Positions 7,517-14,200 of a stretch of DNA of 15,349 bases are shown here, piece by piece. Made by a program: the position numbers and the translations under genes. The number at the start of each line of letters is the position of its first letter. The stretch's first letter is position 1. The notes under the pieces were generated by a model. It did not search any database, was not told the origin of the DNA, and was given only the letters and a program-made list of their open reading frames with translations. The stretch is from CAZGTQ01 sp964528575 (GTDB taxonomy: Bacteria > Planctomycetota > UBA1135 > GCA-002686595): contig CAZGTQ010000463.1 in assembly GCA_964528575.1 (NCBI GenBank), positions 1 to 15,349 on the forward strand. Reading direction: 5' to 3'.

Positions 7517-7588
7517 CTCGCTTCGCGCTGCGCTCGCCGCTACGATCGGCCGTTCGCGCGCGACGTCGAGAGCCCCGCGCGCGCCCGG
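7451..7588 (+). repeat. Right end of the duplicated unit, copy 2, including the 72-bp spacer
   Basis: Matches 5367-5504 with three mismatches; the non-coding part 7517-7588 is identical. It now forms the upstream region of the P-loop NTPase gene, so this gene and the sigma-less duplicate share the same upstream sequence up to the junction. Confidence 0.93.
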
Positions 7589-7592
7589 CCGC

Positions 7593-9101
7593 ATGTTCAA
7601 CGAGACTTGGCGCAAGCACTGGGGATTGCTCGAGGATCCGTTCGCCTGCGAAGACGCCGACAAGGACCACGTGCTCGACGCCGTCGACACGGCGGCGGTC
7701 CACTCGGGGTTCGATCGCGTGTACGGCAACCCGCGCGTGCCCGCGCCGGCGATCGTCTTCGGCGAGAAGGGCAGCGGGAAGAGCGGGCTGCGGCGGATGA
7801 TGGAGCGGCGCATCGCCGCCCACAACGAGGCGATGCCGAACGCGCGCGCGTTCACGACCGAGTACATCGACTTCGACCGCTACCTCGAGCACGTGCGGCT
7901 CTCGCTCCGCGCCGCGCGCGACGGGAGCGACGCCGGCGCGCAGGTCACCGACGCGTGGACGATCACCGACCATCTCGACGCGATCCTCTCGCTCGGCGTC
8001 ACCGAGCTCGTCGACCAGGGACTCGACGCGAAGCCGGGCGGGCCGGGCGCGATCGACCGCAAAGCGCTCTCGCACAAGCAGGGCGTCGAATTGCGCATCC
8101 TGACGAGCGTCTACTACCGCTCGCAGAATCGCACCGTCGACGAGGCGGTCGACGGCATCGGCCGGCTCTTGCACTTGCCGCGCGGCCGCCAGCGTGCGCT
8201 CTTCGCGCTCTGCGTGCTGATGACGCTCGTCGGCGTCGCGCTCGCGCTGCTCCCGCTCGTCGGGCCGTGGGAGCTCGGCCGCCCGACGTGGTGGCTCCTC
8301 GCCGGCGCAGCCGTCGCCGCGGGCGCGTGGATCTGGCGCGCCGTCGGCAAGAGCTTCGTCCGGCGCCGCGCGCACGCCGCCTCGCGCGCGGTGCGCGTGC
8401 TGCCGCGCGAGCCCGGACCGGTCGCGCGCGCGCTCGAGATGCTGCGGCCGAAGGAGCGCGCCGAGTACGCGCTCCCGGTCGGCCCGGACGACGCGTCGCG
8501 CTACGAGCTGATCCGGCGCTTCGTCGGCATCCTCGAGAGCCAGGGCTACGCGGGCTGGTACGTGCTGATGGACCGCGTCGACGAGCCGTCGACGCTCTCG
8601 TCGAACGAGGCGCACATGCGCCGCTTCGTCGAGAGCATCCTCGACATCAAGCTGCTCCAGTATCCGGGCCTCGCGCTCAAGCTCTTCCTGCCGATCGAGC
8701 TCGAGTCGATCTACCGCAGCGCGTCGGCCGACAGCCTCAAGCGCATGCGGCTCGACAAGTCGAACCTGATCCCCGAGCTGAAGTGGACGGGCGTCGAGCT
8801 GTACGAGATCGCGAACCAGCGACTCAAAGCGTGCCTCGCGCCCGACCCGAAGGCGCTCGAGCTCTCCGACCTGTTCGCGGAGAACTTCGACAGGCAGCAC
8901 CTGCGCGACACGCTCACGGTGCTCGGCACGCCGCGCTACGCGTTCGGCTTCCTCTCGGCGGTGTTCCTCGAGTACGTGCGCGACCTCCCCGCGACGCTCC
9001 CGGACGACGACCCCCGCTGGCGCCTCCCGCGCGAGCCGTTCGACGTCGTGCGCGGGCTGTGGCTCGACCGGACTGGGCTCCTGCGGCGGTCGCTGAACTA
9101 G
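7593..9101 (+). CDS. Membrane P-loop NTPase, KAP-like
   Basis: This 502-residue protein has a Walker A motif at 57-64 (GEKGSGKS). Two membrane helices at about 201-224 and 232-250 sit between it and a Walker B-like segment at 322-331 (WYVLMDRVDE, with D327, D330 and E331). Two helices inserted between Walker A and Walker B are the hallmark of KAP-family NTPases, which sit on the inner face of the membrane and are thought to organise membrane-bound signalling complexes. The C-terminal third is mostly helical (RQHLRDTLTVLGTPRYAFGF) and recurs in a relic at 10651-10863. The ATG at 7593 gives the conserved beginning MFNETWRKHWGL; no good Shine-Dalgarno is visible, and upstream is the duplicated 72-bp spacer. 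An Sll1717-like NTPase family is an alternative. The ATPase call is firm; the family is moderate and the substrate unknown. Confidence 0.82.
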   Translation: MFNETWRKHWGLLEDPFACEDADKDHVLDAVDTAAVHSGFDRVYGNPRVPAPAIVFGEKGSGKSGLRRMMERRIAAHNEAMPNARAFTTEYIDFDRYLEHVRLSLRAARDGSDAGAQVTDAWTITDHLDAILSLGVTELVDQGLDAKPGGPGAIDRKALSHKQGVELRILTSVYYRSQNRTVDEAVDGIGRLLHLPRGRQRALFALCVLMTLVGVALALLPLVGPWELGRPTWWLLAGAAVAAGAWIWRAVGKSFVRRRAHAASRAVRVLPREPGPVARALEMLRPKERAEYALPVGPDDASRYELIRRFVGILESQGYAGWYVLMDRVDEPSTLSSNEAHMRRFVESILDIKLLQYPGLALKLFLPIELESIYRSASADSLKRMRLDKSNLIPELKWTGVELYEIANQRLKACLAPDPKALELSDLFAENFDRQHLRDTLTVLGTPRYAFGFLSAVFLEYVRDLPATLPDDDPRWRLPREPFDVVRGLWLDRTGLLRRSLN

Positions 9102-9126
9102 CCTGAGCGTGCGCCGCGGCAGTGAT

Positions 9127-9153
9127 CGCGCCGACCGCGACGAGCACGGCGCG
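9127..9153. terminator. Possible hairpin between convergent genes
   Basis: CGCGCCG (9127-9133) pairs with CGGCGCG (9147-9153) around a 13-nt loop, in the 73-bp gap between the converging NTPase and beta-helix genes. There is no T-run. Placement is sensible but the stem is short for such GC-rich DNA. Confidence 0.3.
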
Positions 9154-9174
9154 GAATCTCGCTTTCCGGGCGGG

Positions 9175-10518
9175 TCAGAAGCTCGAGTCCAGAATCACCT
9201 GGTGCACGGGCGGGCCGATGTAGACGCCGAGATCGGCCTGGATGAAGGCCGACTGCAGCGGGACCGTCAGGGCCAACGTCGAGGGCGACAGGGGTCCGAG
9301 CGGGTAGCTCGTCGTCGCGCTCCCTCCGGCGTCGAGGTTCCCCATCGGGAGGACCAGCGGAGCCGCAGTGAGGAGCACGCCGTGGAGCTCCGGCAGCGGA
9401 AGGAACTGGTCGCCGACGCCCACGAGCACGAGCACGGTGTCGAAGGGCTCGCCCTCGAAACGCATCGGCATCGCCATCGACTCGCGCTGGGGTACGGGAG
9501 ACGCGAAGCTGCGCTGCTTGCCGGCCAGCGGGAGGACCGCGCCTCCGGACACCGGCAGGCCGTCGGGACCAGGGATGGCGTTGAACTGGTTTCCCCCGGC
9601 ACCGCCGATGGCCAGGTTGTCGAGTAGCGTTGCGGACGCCGTAGCGGTCATCGAGATGCCGTGCCCGCCTGCTCCACCGGGGACCGTGAAGCCCAACATG
9701 TCGTAGAAAAACCCTCCGTCCCCGCCGACGAAGGTGGAGCCGGAAGCGAAGAGAGTTCCTTCGGACGCGTGGTAGCCGTGGCCGCCGGACGCAGCCCATT
9801 CGCCGGAAGGCCCGTACCCTCCGTACCCGCCCGCCCCGCCGCTCACCGAGCAGTCATACAGCGCAACGTGAGCGTCGATCGCCTCGACTCCGTGGCCGCC
9901 GTACCCGCCGGCGGACTTCTGCCAGCAGCCTGAGCCGCCGCTGGTGTTCTGAGTGAGGCCGTTCCCGCCCTTCAAGGTGCATCGCGCGAACGACACGTTC
10001 CTGGAGTTCGAGATGAGAGCGCCTTCCCAGCCCGAGTCGTCGCCCCAGCCCATGCAGTTGACCGGCGCGTTCGCGTTCTTGGCGCCCGTGAGCTTGCAGT
10101 TCTGCACCCGCACCCGCCCCTCGTTGTCGACGGCCCAGAGCCCGTATCCTCCGTAGATCGCCGTCGAGCCGATCCCTTTGATGTCGAGGTTGGAGAGCAG
10201 CACGCGCTCGCCCAGCGGCAGATTGAAGATCCGCACGCTGCCGTCGACGTGAGCATCTTCACCCACCACGTCGATGCCCTTGCCGTTGACGAAGAAGCCC
10301 GTGTAGAAGCCCGGCTTCACGAGGACCACGTCCCCGTTCACCGCCGCATCCACCGCTTGCTGGATGGAAGGGAAGACACCCGGCAGCGGGGACGTGCTGT
10401 CGACGACGAGAACGTTCCCTGCGGGGCCCGCCGCGGCCCCCGGACACGGAACGGTGCAGAGGAAGGCGAAGCACAGCCACGGAGCAAGGAGCCCTGGCGA
10501 GCTGAAGGAGATACGCAT
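9175..10518 (-). CDS. Secreted right-handed beta-helix (pectin-lyase-fold) protein
   Basis: This 447-residue protein has a signal peptide (about 1-30, hydrophobic core LLAPWLCFAFLCTV). A PSIQQAVDAAVNGDVVLVKPG stretch at 50-70 is the classic start of a parallel beta-helix with one-turn repeats. Successive Gly-rich turns (GGYGGHGVEA, GGAGGYGGYG, GGDGGFF, GGAGGHGI) fill about 85-320. Cys pairs such as NCKL/NCMG and RCTL/GCWQ could cross-link turns. The C-terminal ~110 residues form a separate beta-rich module resembling the end of the IPT/TIG protein at 1303-2157. Catalytic polysaccharide-lyase residues are not evident, so binding, adhesion or structural use is as likely as an enzyme. AGGAG lies 7 nt before the ATG. 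Its DNA is less GC-rich (63% in one counted line, against 80% in one line of the NTPase gene), hinting at separate arrival. Confidence 0.85.
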   Translation of the reverse strand: MRISFSSPGLLAPWLCFAFLCTVPCPGAAAGPAGNVLVVDSTSPLPGVFPSIQQAVDAAVNGDVVLVKPGFYTGFFVNGKGIDVVGEDAHVDGSVRIFNLPLGERVLLSNLDIKGIGSTAIYGGYGLWAVDNEGRVRVQNCKLTGAKNANAPVNCMGWGDDSGWEGALISNSRNVSFARCTLKGGNGLTQNTSGGSGCWQKSAGGYGGHGVEAIDAHVALYDCSVSGGAGGYGGYGPSGEWAASGGHGYHASEGTLFASGSTFVGGDGGFFYDMLGFTVPGGAGGHGISMTATASATLLDNLAIGGAGGNQFNAIPGPDGLPVSGGAVLPLAGKQRSFASPVPQRESMAMPMRFEGEPFDTVLVLVGVGDQFLPLPELHGVLLTAAPLVLPMGNLDAGGSATTSYPLGPLSPSTLALTVPLQSAFIQADLGVYIGPPVHQVILDSSF

Positions 10519-10525
10519 CGAGACT

Positions 10526-10530
10526 CTCCT
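10526..10530 (-). promoter_or_regulatory. Shine-Dalgarno of the beta-helix gene
   Basis: AGGAG on the minus strand lies 7 nt before the ATG at 10518, supporting that start together with the signal peptide. Confidence 0.6.
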
Positions 10531-10650
10531 GTGGGCGGCCTGGATCGGGAGCTTGGATTGGATTCCAGCGGGCGAGATCCGTCAAGGGAGCGGGAGCTGC
10601 GCGACTGCGTCTTGCCCACGCAGGAGCGGATTCTTCGTGGGCGTGCAACC

Positions 10651-10863
10651 CAGCGCATCCGCGACACCGAGTTGCTCCAGTACACGGGCCTCGCGCTCGA
10701 GCTCTCCGACCTGTACGCCGCGGGCTTCGACGTGCAGCACCTGCGCGACACGCTCGCGGTGCTCGGCACGCCGCGCTACGCCTTCGGCTTCCTGTCGGCG
10801 CCACAGCGCGCGCACGACGTCGAACGTCTCGCGCGGCAGGTGCCAGCGGGGATCGTGAATTAG
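10651..10863 (+). pseudogene. Decayed C-terminal fragment of a KAP-like NTPase
   Basis: Translation in this frame matches the C-terminal part of the intact NTPase at 7593-9101: a 'LLQYxGLAL' piece is joined directly to 'LELSDL', then 'QHLRDTLxVLGTPRYAFGF', ending in a shortened tail and TAG. The join removes what is a 180-bp segment in the intact gene (between the 13-nt near-repeats at 8673-8685 and 8853-8865), consistent with deletion between short direct repeats. Walker A, the membrane helices and the start are absent. The surrounding stretch 10519-10937 (419 bp) has no other gene. It holds this relic, the upstream region of the beta-helix gene, and about 75 bp of leader before the caspase-like gene. 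It is a remnant of a second NTPase copy, probably not functional. Confidence 0.78.
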
Positions 10864-10937
10864 TCGCTTCGGGGATGCGGTCGACTCGCGGTTCGCTGCG
10901 GCGGCCGCGCCAGGGGACCGGCCGCCGCGCGGCCCGC

Positions 10938-11537
10938 ATGTTCAGCTCGATCGCGCTCTCGACCGTTCTCTCGCTCTCGCTCGCCGCGGCCGCGCCCGAT
11001 CCTGGGCGCGTCGGGCTGTTCGTCGGCATCGACGCGTACCCGAAGATCGAGGGCGGCGATCTGCGCGACTGCGTGCGCGACTGCGTGCGCGACTGCGTGC
11101 GCGACGTGCGGATGCTCGAGCGGCTGTTCGCGACGCGCTTCGGGTTCGCGCTGTGCTTCGTCAACGACACGCGCTGGCGGCTCTACGTGCACGTGCTCGC
11201 GCTCGATTCGGGCGTCGTGGGCGCGGCGCCGCGGCCGGTCGAGCCGCACGGCACGCTCGAGCTCGCGCACTTCGAGGCGCTGGCGAGCGCGCCCCTCGAG
11301 CGCTTGACGCTCGAGCTGATCGCCGCCGGCCGGCCGCTCGATCTGCACGCGGTGCTCGCGCCCCCGCGCGCGGGCAGCCCGGCGCGCGCCGAGAGCGGGC
11401 CGCACGACATCGGGACGCTGCTCGGCGAGCTCGTGCAAGGCGGGCCGCGCACGCGCGCCGGCCTCGGCGGACTGGTCGAGGCGGGGCCTGCGTACTGGAC
11501 GACGGCGACGGCGGTCTTCGACGTCGAGGAGCGATGA
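10938..11537 (+). CDS. Shortened caspase-like (peptidase C14 fold) protein, catalytic residues not seen
   Basis: This 199-residue protein has a signal-peptide-like start (residues 1-20) and then a caspase-type first strand and helix, 'RVGLFVGIDAYP' followed by 'DLRDCVRD' and 'DVRMLERLFATRFGF' (24-70). In caspase-like proteins this part continues into the p20 core with catalytic His and Cys. Here it passes straight into 'CFVNDTRWRLYVHVLALDSG', which looks like a downstream accessory beta domain, so the core appears deleted. Three exact 12-bp tandem repeats (11067-11102) encode DCVR three times where relatives have one such unit. The rest (about 78-199) is beta-rich and unassigned. The stop overlaps the next start as ATGA, so translation is probably coupled to the CpD protein. 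It may be a non-catalytic binding protein or a gene in decay. Confidence 0.62.
   Translation: MFSSIALSTVLSLSLAAAAPDPGRVGLFVGIDAYPKIEGGDLRDCVRDCVRDCVRDVRMLERLFATRFGFALCFVNDTRWRLYVHVLALDSGVVGAAPRPVEPHGTLELAHFEALASAPLERLTLELIAAGRPLDLHAVLAPPRAGSPARAESGPHDIGTLLGELVQGGPRTRAGLGGLVEAGPAYWTTATAVFDVEER
11067..11102 (+). repeat. Three tandem 12-bp repeats inside the caspase-like gene
   Basis: GACTGCGTGCGC occurs at 11067-11078, 11079-11090 and 11091-11102. It encodes DCVR three times, in frame. This looks like replication slippage within the conserved helix after the first caspase strand. Confidence 0.95.
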
Positions 11538-13168
11538 GCGGAGCACGTGGATCGAGAGCGCGCGCCAAGCTGGTCCTCTCCGCGCTCCTGCTCGTGCTCG
11601 CGGCGCTCGCGTGGCGCGCATGGCGCGGCGAGCCGGGAGCGAGCGGCGCGCGTCCGGCGCCCGACGCGGCGAGCGCGGAAGGCGAGCGCCAGGCGCAACT
11701 CGCCGCACCCGGCGTGGGCGACGTGGCGCGGACGGACCGGCCGCGGCGTGCGGAGCTCGGCGAGGCGCCCGAGCGCGGCATCTCGCTCCTCGTGCACGAT
11801 GCCGACAGCGGCGAGCCGATCGCTGGGGCCAGCGTCGTCGCGACGGACGCTGCGCGGACCGCGATCCTGCGCGGCCGGACCGCGGAGGATGGCTCGCTCG
11901 AGCTGCCGGAAGCCGACGGGGGCCGCTGGCGCGTCGAGTGCGGCGCGGAGGGCTACTACACCGAATCGGTGGAGCTGCCCGCCGACCTCGGCGTCGCTCG
12001 CACGGTCGAGCTGCGCCCTTCGGTGCCGATCCTCGTGCGTCTGATCGCGCCCGACGGGCGTCCGGTCGCACAGGCGTACCCCTCCGAGGACTATCGCATC
12101 GGCAGCGGCAAGCGCATTCGGTTGGTCGCGACGGCCGAGCCGCCTCCGCCCTTCCTTGCGCGGACCGACCGGATCGCTCCGCGGGACAGCGGCGTGGCGT
12201 ACGTCCGCACCTCGCCCGGCGAGGAGAGCGGCGGCGAGAGCGCCGACCCGCTCCCGCCAGGCGCCGCCCTGATCTGGCTCGACGTGCCGCCGCCCGTGCA
12301 CGTGAGCGCGGCGCTGCGCGACGTCGTGCTCGAGACGAAGCTCGCCCTCGAGGGGACGCGCGAGCTGACTTTCGTCATCCGCCGCGCGCTCTTCGAGCAG
12401 GGCCTCGCGCGCGTGGTCGTGCGCATCGTCGACGCCGCGACGGCGCAGCCGATCGCGGGCGCGCGCGTCGTGCTGAACGCCCGCGATTCCGTGACGGCCG
12501 GAGCGGCGACGGTGACGACGGGTGTCGACGGGCTGGCGACTCTCGACGGCGAGTTCTCCGGCCATCGGGAGCTGGTCGTCGACGCCCACGGCTACGCGCG
12601 CAGCGGCCGCCACGTCTTTCTCGAGGCGGGCAGCGAGCGCGACCTCGGCGACTTCGATTTGCGCCGGCCGCTCGATTTCAGCGGGCGCGTCGTCGACGAG
12701 CGCGGCGAGCCCGTCGGAGCGGCGCTCGTGTTCCTGAACGACGATCGGCGCGTCGCGGGCCAACCGACCGAGGGCGTGCCCGCGCGGAGCAGCGACCCCG
12801 CGGACGGCAGCTTCAGCGTGCGCGGCCTCGAGCCGGCGCGCTATGCGGTGTTCCCCGTTCCGGGGCCGCGCTCGACGTGGGCGTGCAATCCGATCGAGGT
12901 CGACCTGCGCGGCGGAGCGCCGGCGGAGCTGCTCGTCACGCTGCGTCGCGGGACGCCGCTCGTTCTGCGCAACTTCGGCGACGAGCGCCGCGTCGAAGTC
13001 GTCGACTCCGGAGCGCGCGTCGTGTGGTGCGACTGGGTCGGGCGGCTGCGCGAGAGCTGGGTGCCGCTCGTTCCGGACTCCTACGACGTGCGCGTCTTCG
13101 ACGGCGAGGCGCTCGCGGAGCAGCACGCGGTCGCGGTGGGGGACGAGTCGCAGTCCGTCAGCTTCTGA
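11534..13168 (+). CDS. Membrane-anchored carboxypeptidase-regulatory-like (CpD) protein
   Basis: This 544-residue protein has an N-terminal membrane helix at about 12-30 (KLVLSALLLVLAALAWRAW) after a short basic stretch, so the rest should be outside the cytoplasm. CpD/Cna-B-like domains lie at about 82-160 (DSGEPIAGASVVATD), 163-275, 292-377 (ATAQPIAGARVVLN) and 381-470 (DERGEPVGAALVFLND). They share the 'GxPVxGAxV' turn with the two larger CpD proteins at 2856-7516. No catalytic residues are visible. Its ATG overlaps the stop of the caspase-like gene (ATGA), and an AGGAG just upstream is too close (2 nt) to be ideal, so coupled translation is likely. The C-terminus overlaps the converging kinase gene by 11 bp. 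A ligand-binding or stalk role at the cell surface is inferred from the fold. Confidence 0.8.
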   Translation: MSGARGSRARAKLVLSALLLVLAALAWRAWRGEPGASGARPAPDAASAEGERQAQLAAPGVGDVARTDRPRRAELGEAPERGISLLVHDADSGEPIAGASVVATDAARTAILRGRTAEDGSLELPEADGGRWRVECGAEGYYTESVELPADLGVARTVELRPSVPILVRLIAPDGRPVAQAYPSEDYRIGSGKRIRLVATAEPPPPFLARTDRIAPRDSGVAYVRTSPGEESGGESADPLPPGAALIWLDVPPPVHVSAALRDVVLETKLALEGTRELTFVIRRALFEQGLARVVVRIVDAATAQPIAGARVVLNARDSVTAGAATVTTGVDGLATLDGEFSGHRELVVDAHGYARSGRHVFLEAGSERDLGDFDLRRPLDFSGRVVDERGEPVGAALVFLNDDRRVAGQPTEGVPARSSDPADGSFSVRGLEPARYAVFPVPGPRSTWACNPIEVDLRGGAPAELLVTLRRGTPLVLRNFGDERRVEVVDSGARVVWCDWVGRLRESWVPLVPDSYDVRVFDGEALAEQHAVAVGDESQSVSF

Positions 13169-14147
13169 CCGTCACCCGCGGCCGCAGGAAGCCGTGCCCC
13201 GCCGCGCGGAACGCGCGCTCGAGCGCGTCGAGCTGATCCGCCGAGCGCGGTATGCCGACGACCGCGCCGCGCGCGCCGGCGAGCTTGGTCGCCGCGCCGT
13301 GTGCGCGGCCGAGCGCGACCATCGCGTGGTCCGCGTCATCGACGTCGGTGACGTCGATGCGCGTCTCGAAGCTCTGCGTCACGAGCGCGCGCAGCGCCTC
13401 GGCCGCGTGCGAGCGGAGCGCGGCGACGCCGAAGTCGACGAAGCCCGCGAGCTGCGCCGCCGCCATGCGCACGCGGGCGTCGCCGCGCACGGCGCGCTCG
13501 CGCAGCGCGGCGTGCGGCGCAGCGGTGCTCGCGCTGGAGACGTTGCGCCACGCGACGAAGAGCGGCGGCAGGAGCGACGCGTCGAGCCGCTCGTAGCGGC
13601 CGTCCTCGAGCGGCGACCCGAAGCGCATCAACACGAGCCCCTCGAGCGCCTGCGCGACGCGGTCCTGCGGCGACGCGGCGCGGCCGAGCTCGTCCGTCTC
13701 GGCGCGCAGAGCGAGCGCGGCGAGGGCGATCGGCTCGAGCTCGATCGCGCAGGCCGCCGCGAGCGCGCGCAGCGCCGCGACGGCGGTCGCGCTCGACGCG
13801 CCGAAGCCGACGTGCCGCGGAAAGTCGCTCTCGACGCGCAGCGCGAACGGCGCGGGCCGTGCGGCGGGTCGTCCGGCCGCGAACGAGCGCACCGTCGCGG
13901 CTAGTAGCGCGAGGTCGGGGGCGGTCTCGAGGAGCGCGCGCGGCATCAGCCCGGAGACGAAAGCGCTCCAGTCGGCGACCCCGCGCAGGGGCTCGGGGCC
14001 GGCGTCCAGGATGAAGCGCTCGGCCGGCTCGACCGTGGCGCGCGCGGCGAAGTCGTCGAACGTGAACGCGAGCGCCGGGCCGCCGAGGACGTCGCCGGGG
14101 TTGCCGAGCAGCCCGACGCGCGGGCGGGCAATCGCGGTCGCGCGCAT
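13158..14147 (-). CDS. GHMP kinase, glucuronokinase-like
   Basis: This 329-residue protein shows all three GHMP motifs: 'PRVGLLGNPGDVLGG' (9-23), the phosphate loop 'VGFGASSATA' (113-122) and the C-terminal 'KLAGARGAVVG' (288-298). The LLGNPGDxxGG form, together with 'PQDRVAQALEGLVLMRF' (160-176), resembles glucuronokinases, which phosphorylate D-glucuronate at C1 with ATP; other sugar-1-kinases of this branch are possible. The length is typical of GHMP kinases. It is cytoplasmic, with no signal peptide. No uridylyltransferase or sugar-pathway partner is adjacent, so the pathway cannot be read from context. It converges with the CpD gene with an 11-bp overlap and is divergent from the PhyH-SCP2 gene, with 53 bp between start codons. 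Confidence 0.8.
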   Translation of the reverse strand: MRATAIARPRVGLLGNPGDVLGGPALAFTFDDFAARATVEPAERFILDAGPEPLRGVADWSAFVSGLMPRALLETAPDLALLAATVRSFAAGRPAARPAPFALRVESDFPRHVGFGASSATAVAALRALAAACAIELEPIALAALALRAETDELGRAASPQDRVAQALEGLVLMRFGSPLEDGRYERLDASLLPPLFVAWRNVSSASTAAPHAALRERAVRGDARVRMAAAQLAGFVDFGVAALRSHAAEALRALVTQSFETRIDVTDVDDADHAMVALGRAHGAATKLAGARGAVVGIPRSADQLDALERAFRAAGHGFLRPRVTVRS

Positions 14148-14186
14148 CGGCGCATCCTGCCGCCCCCGCGCCGCGATGTCGATCGC

Positions 14187-14192
14187 TATGAT
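14187..14192 (+). promoter_or_regulatory. Possible -10 box for a leaderless PhyH-SCP2 transcript
   Basis: TATGAT lies 8 nt before the ATG at 14201, and no Shine-Dalgarno is visible. A -10 box at this distance would start transcription at or next to the start codon, giving a leaderless mRNA. No clear -35 box was found in the GC-rich upstream DNA. Confidence 0.35.
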
Positions 14193-14200
14193 CGCCGCTC

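Noticed and set aside
7149..7592. In-frame upstream extension of the NTPase gene
   Set aside because: It would run through the end of the CpD gene and the duplicated spacer; the translation there is low complexity, and the product from 7593 is complete.
5456..8900. Long open frames antisense to the CpD duplicate and the NTPase
   Set aside because: Same composition artefact. The + strand genes carry recognisable domains and a Walker motif, and the antisense products show none.
10590..10610. ELRDCV-like piece that resembles the caspase-like gene at 11061
   Set aside because: The match is about 14-15 bp of GC-rich sequence with no wider similarity, too little to call a second relic.
10614..10642. 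7-bp inverted repeat upstream of the beta-helix gene
   Set aside because: A short stem with a 15-nt loop is expected by chance at this GC content and matches no known element.
10875..10937. Upstream ATG at 10875 for the caspase-like gene
   Set aside because: It would put an Arg-rich stretch before what looks like a signal peptide; the ATG at 10938 starts cleanly at that peptide.
11067..11102. CRISPR-like array
   Set aside because: The 12-bp units are contiguous without spacers and encode DCVR in frame, so this is a coding tandem repeat.
10860..13126. Antisense open frames opposite the caspase-like and CpD genes
   Set aside because: They are Arg/Ala-rich with no domain, no signal and no plausible start context.
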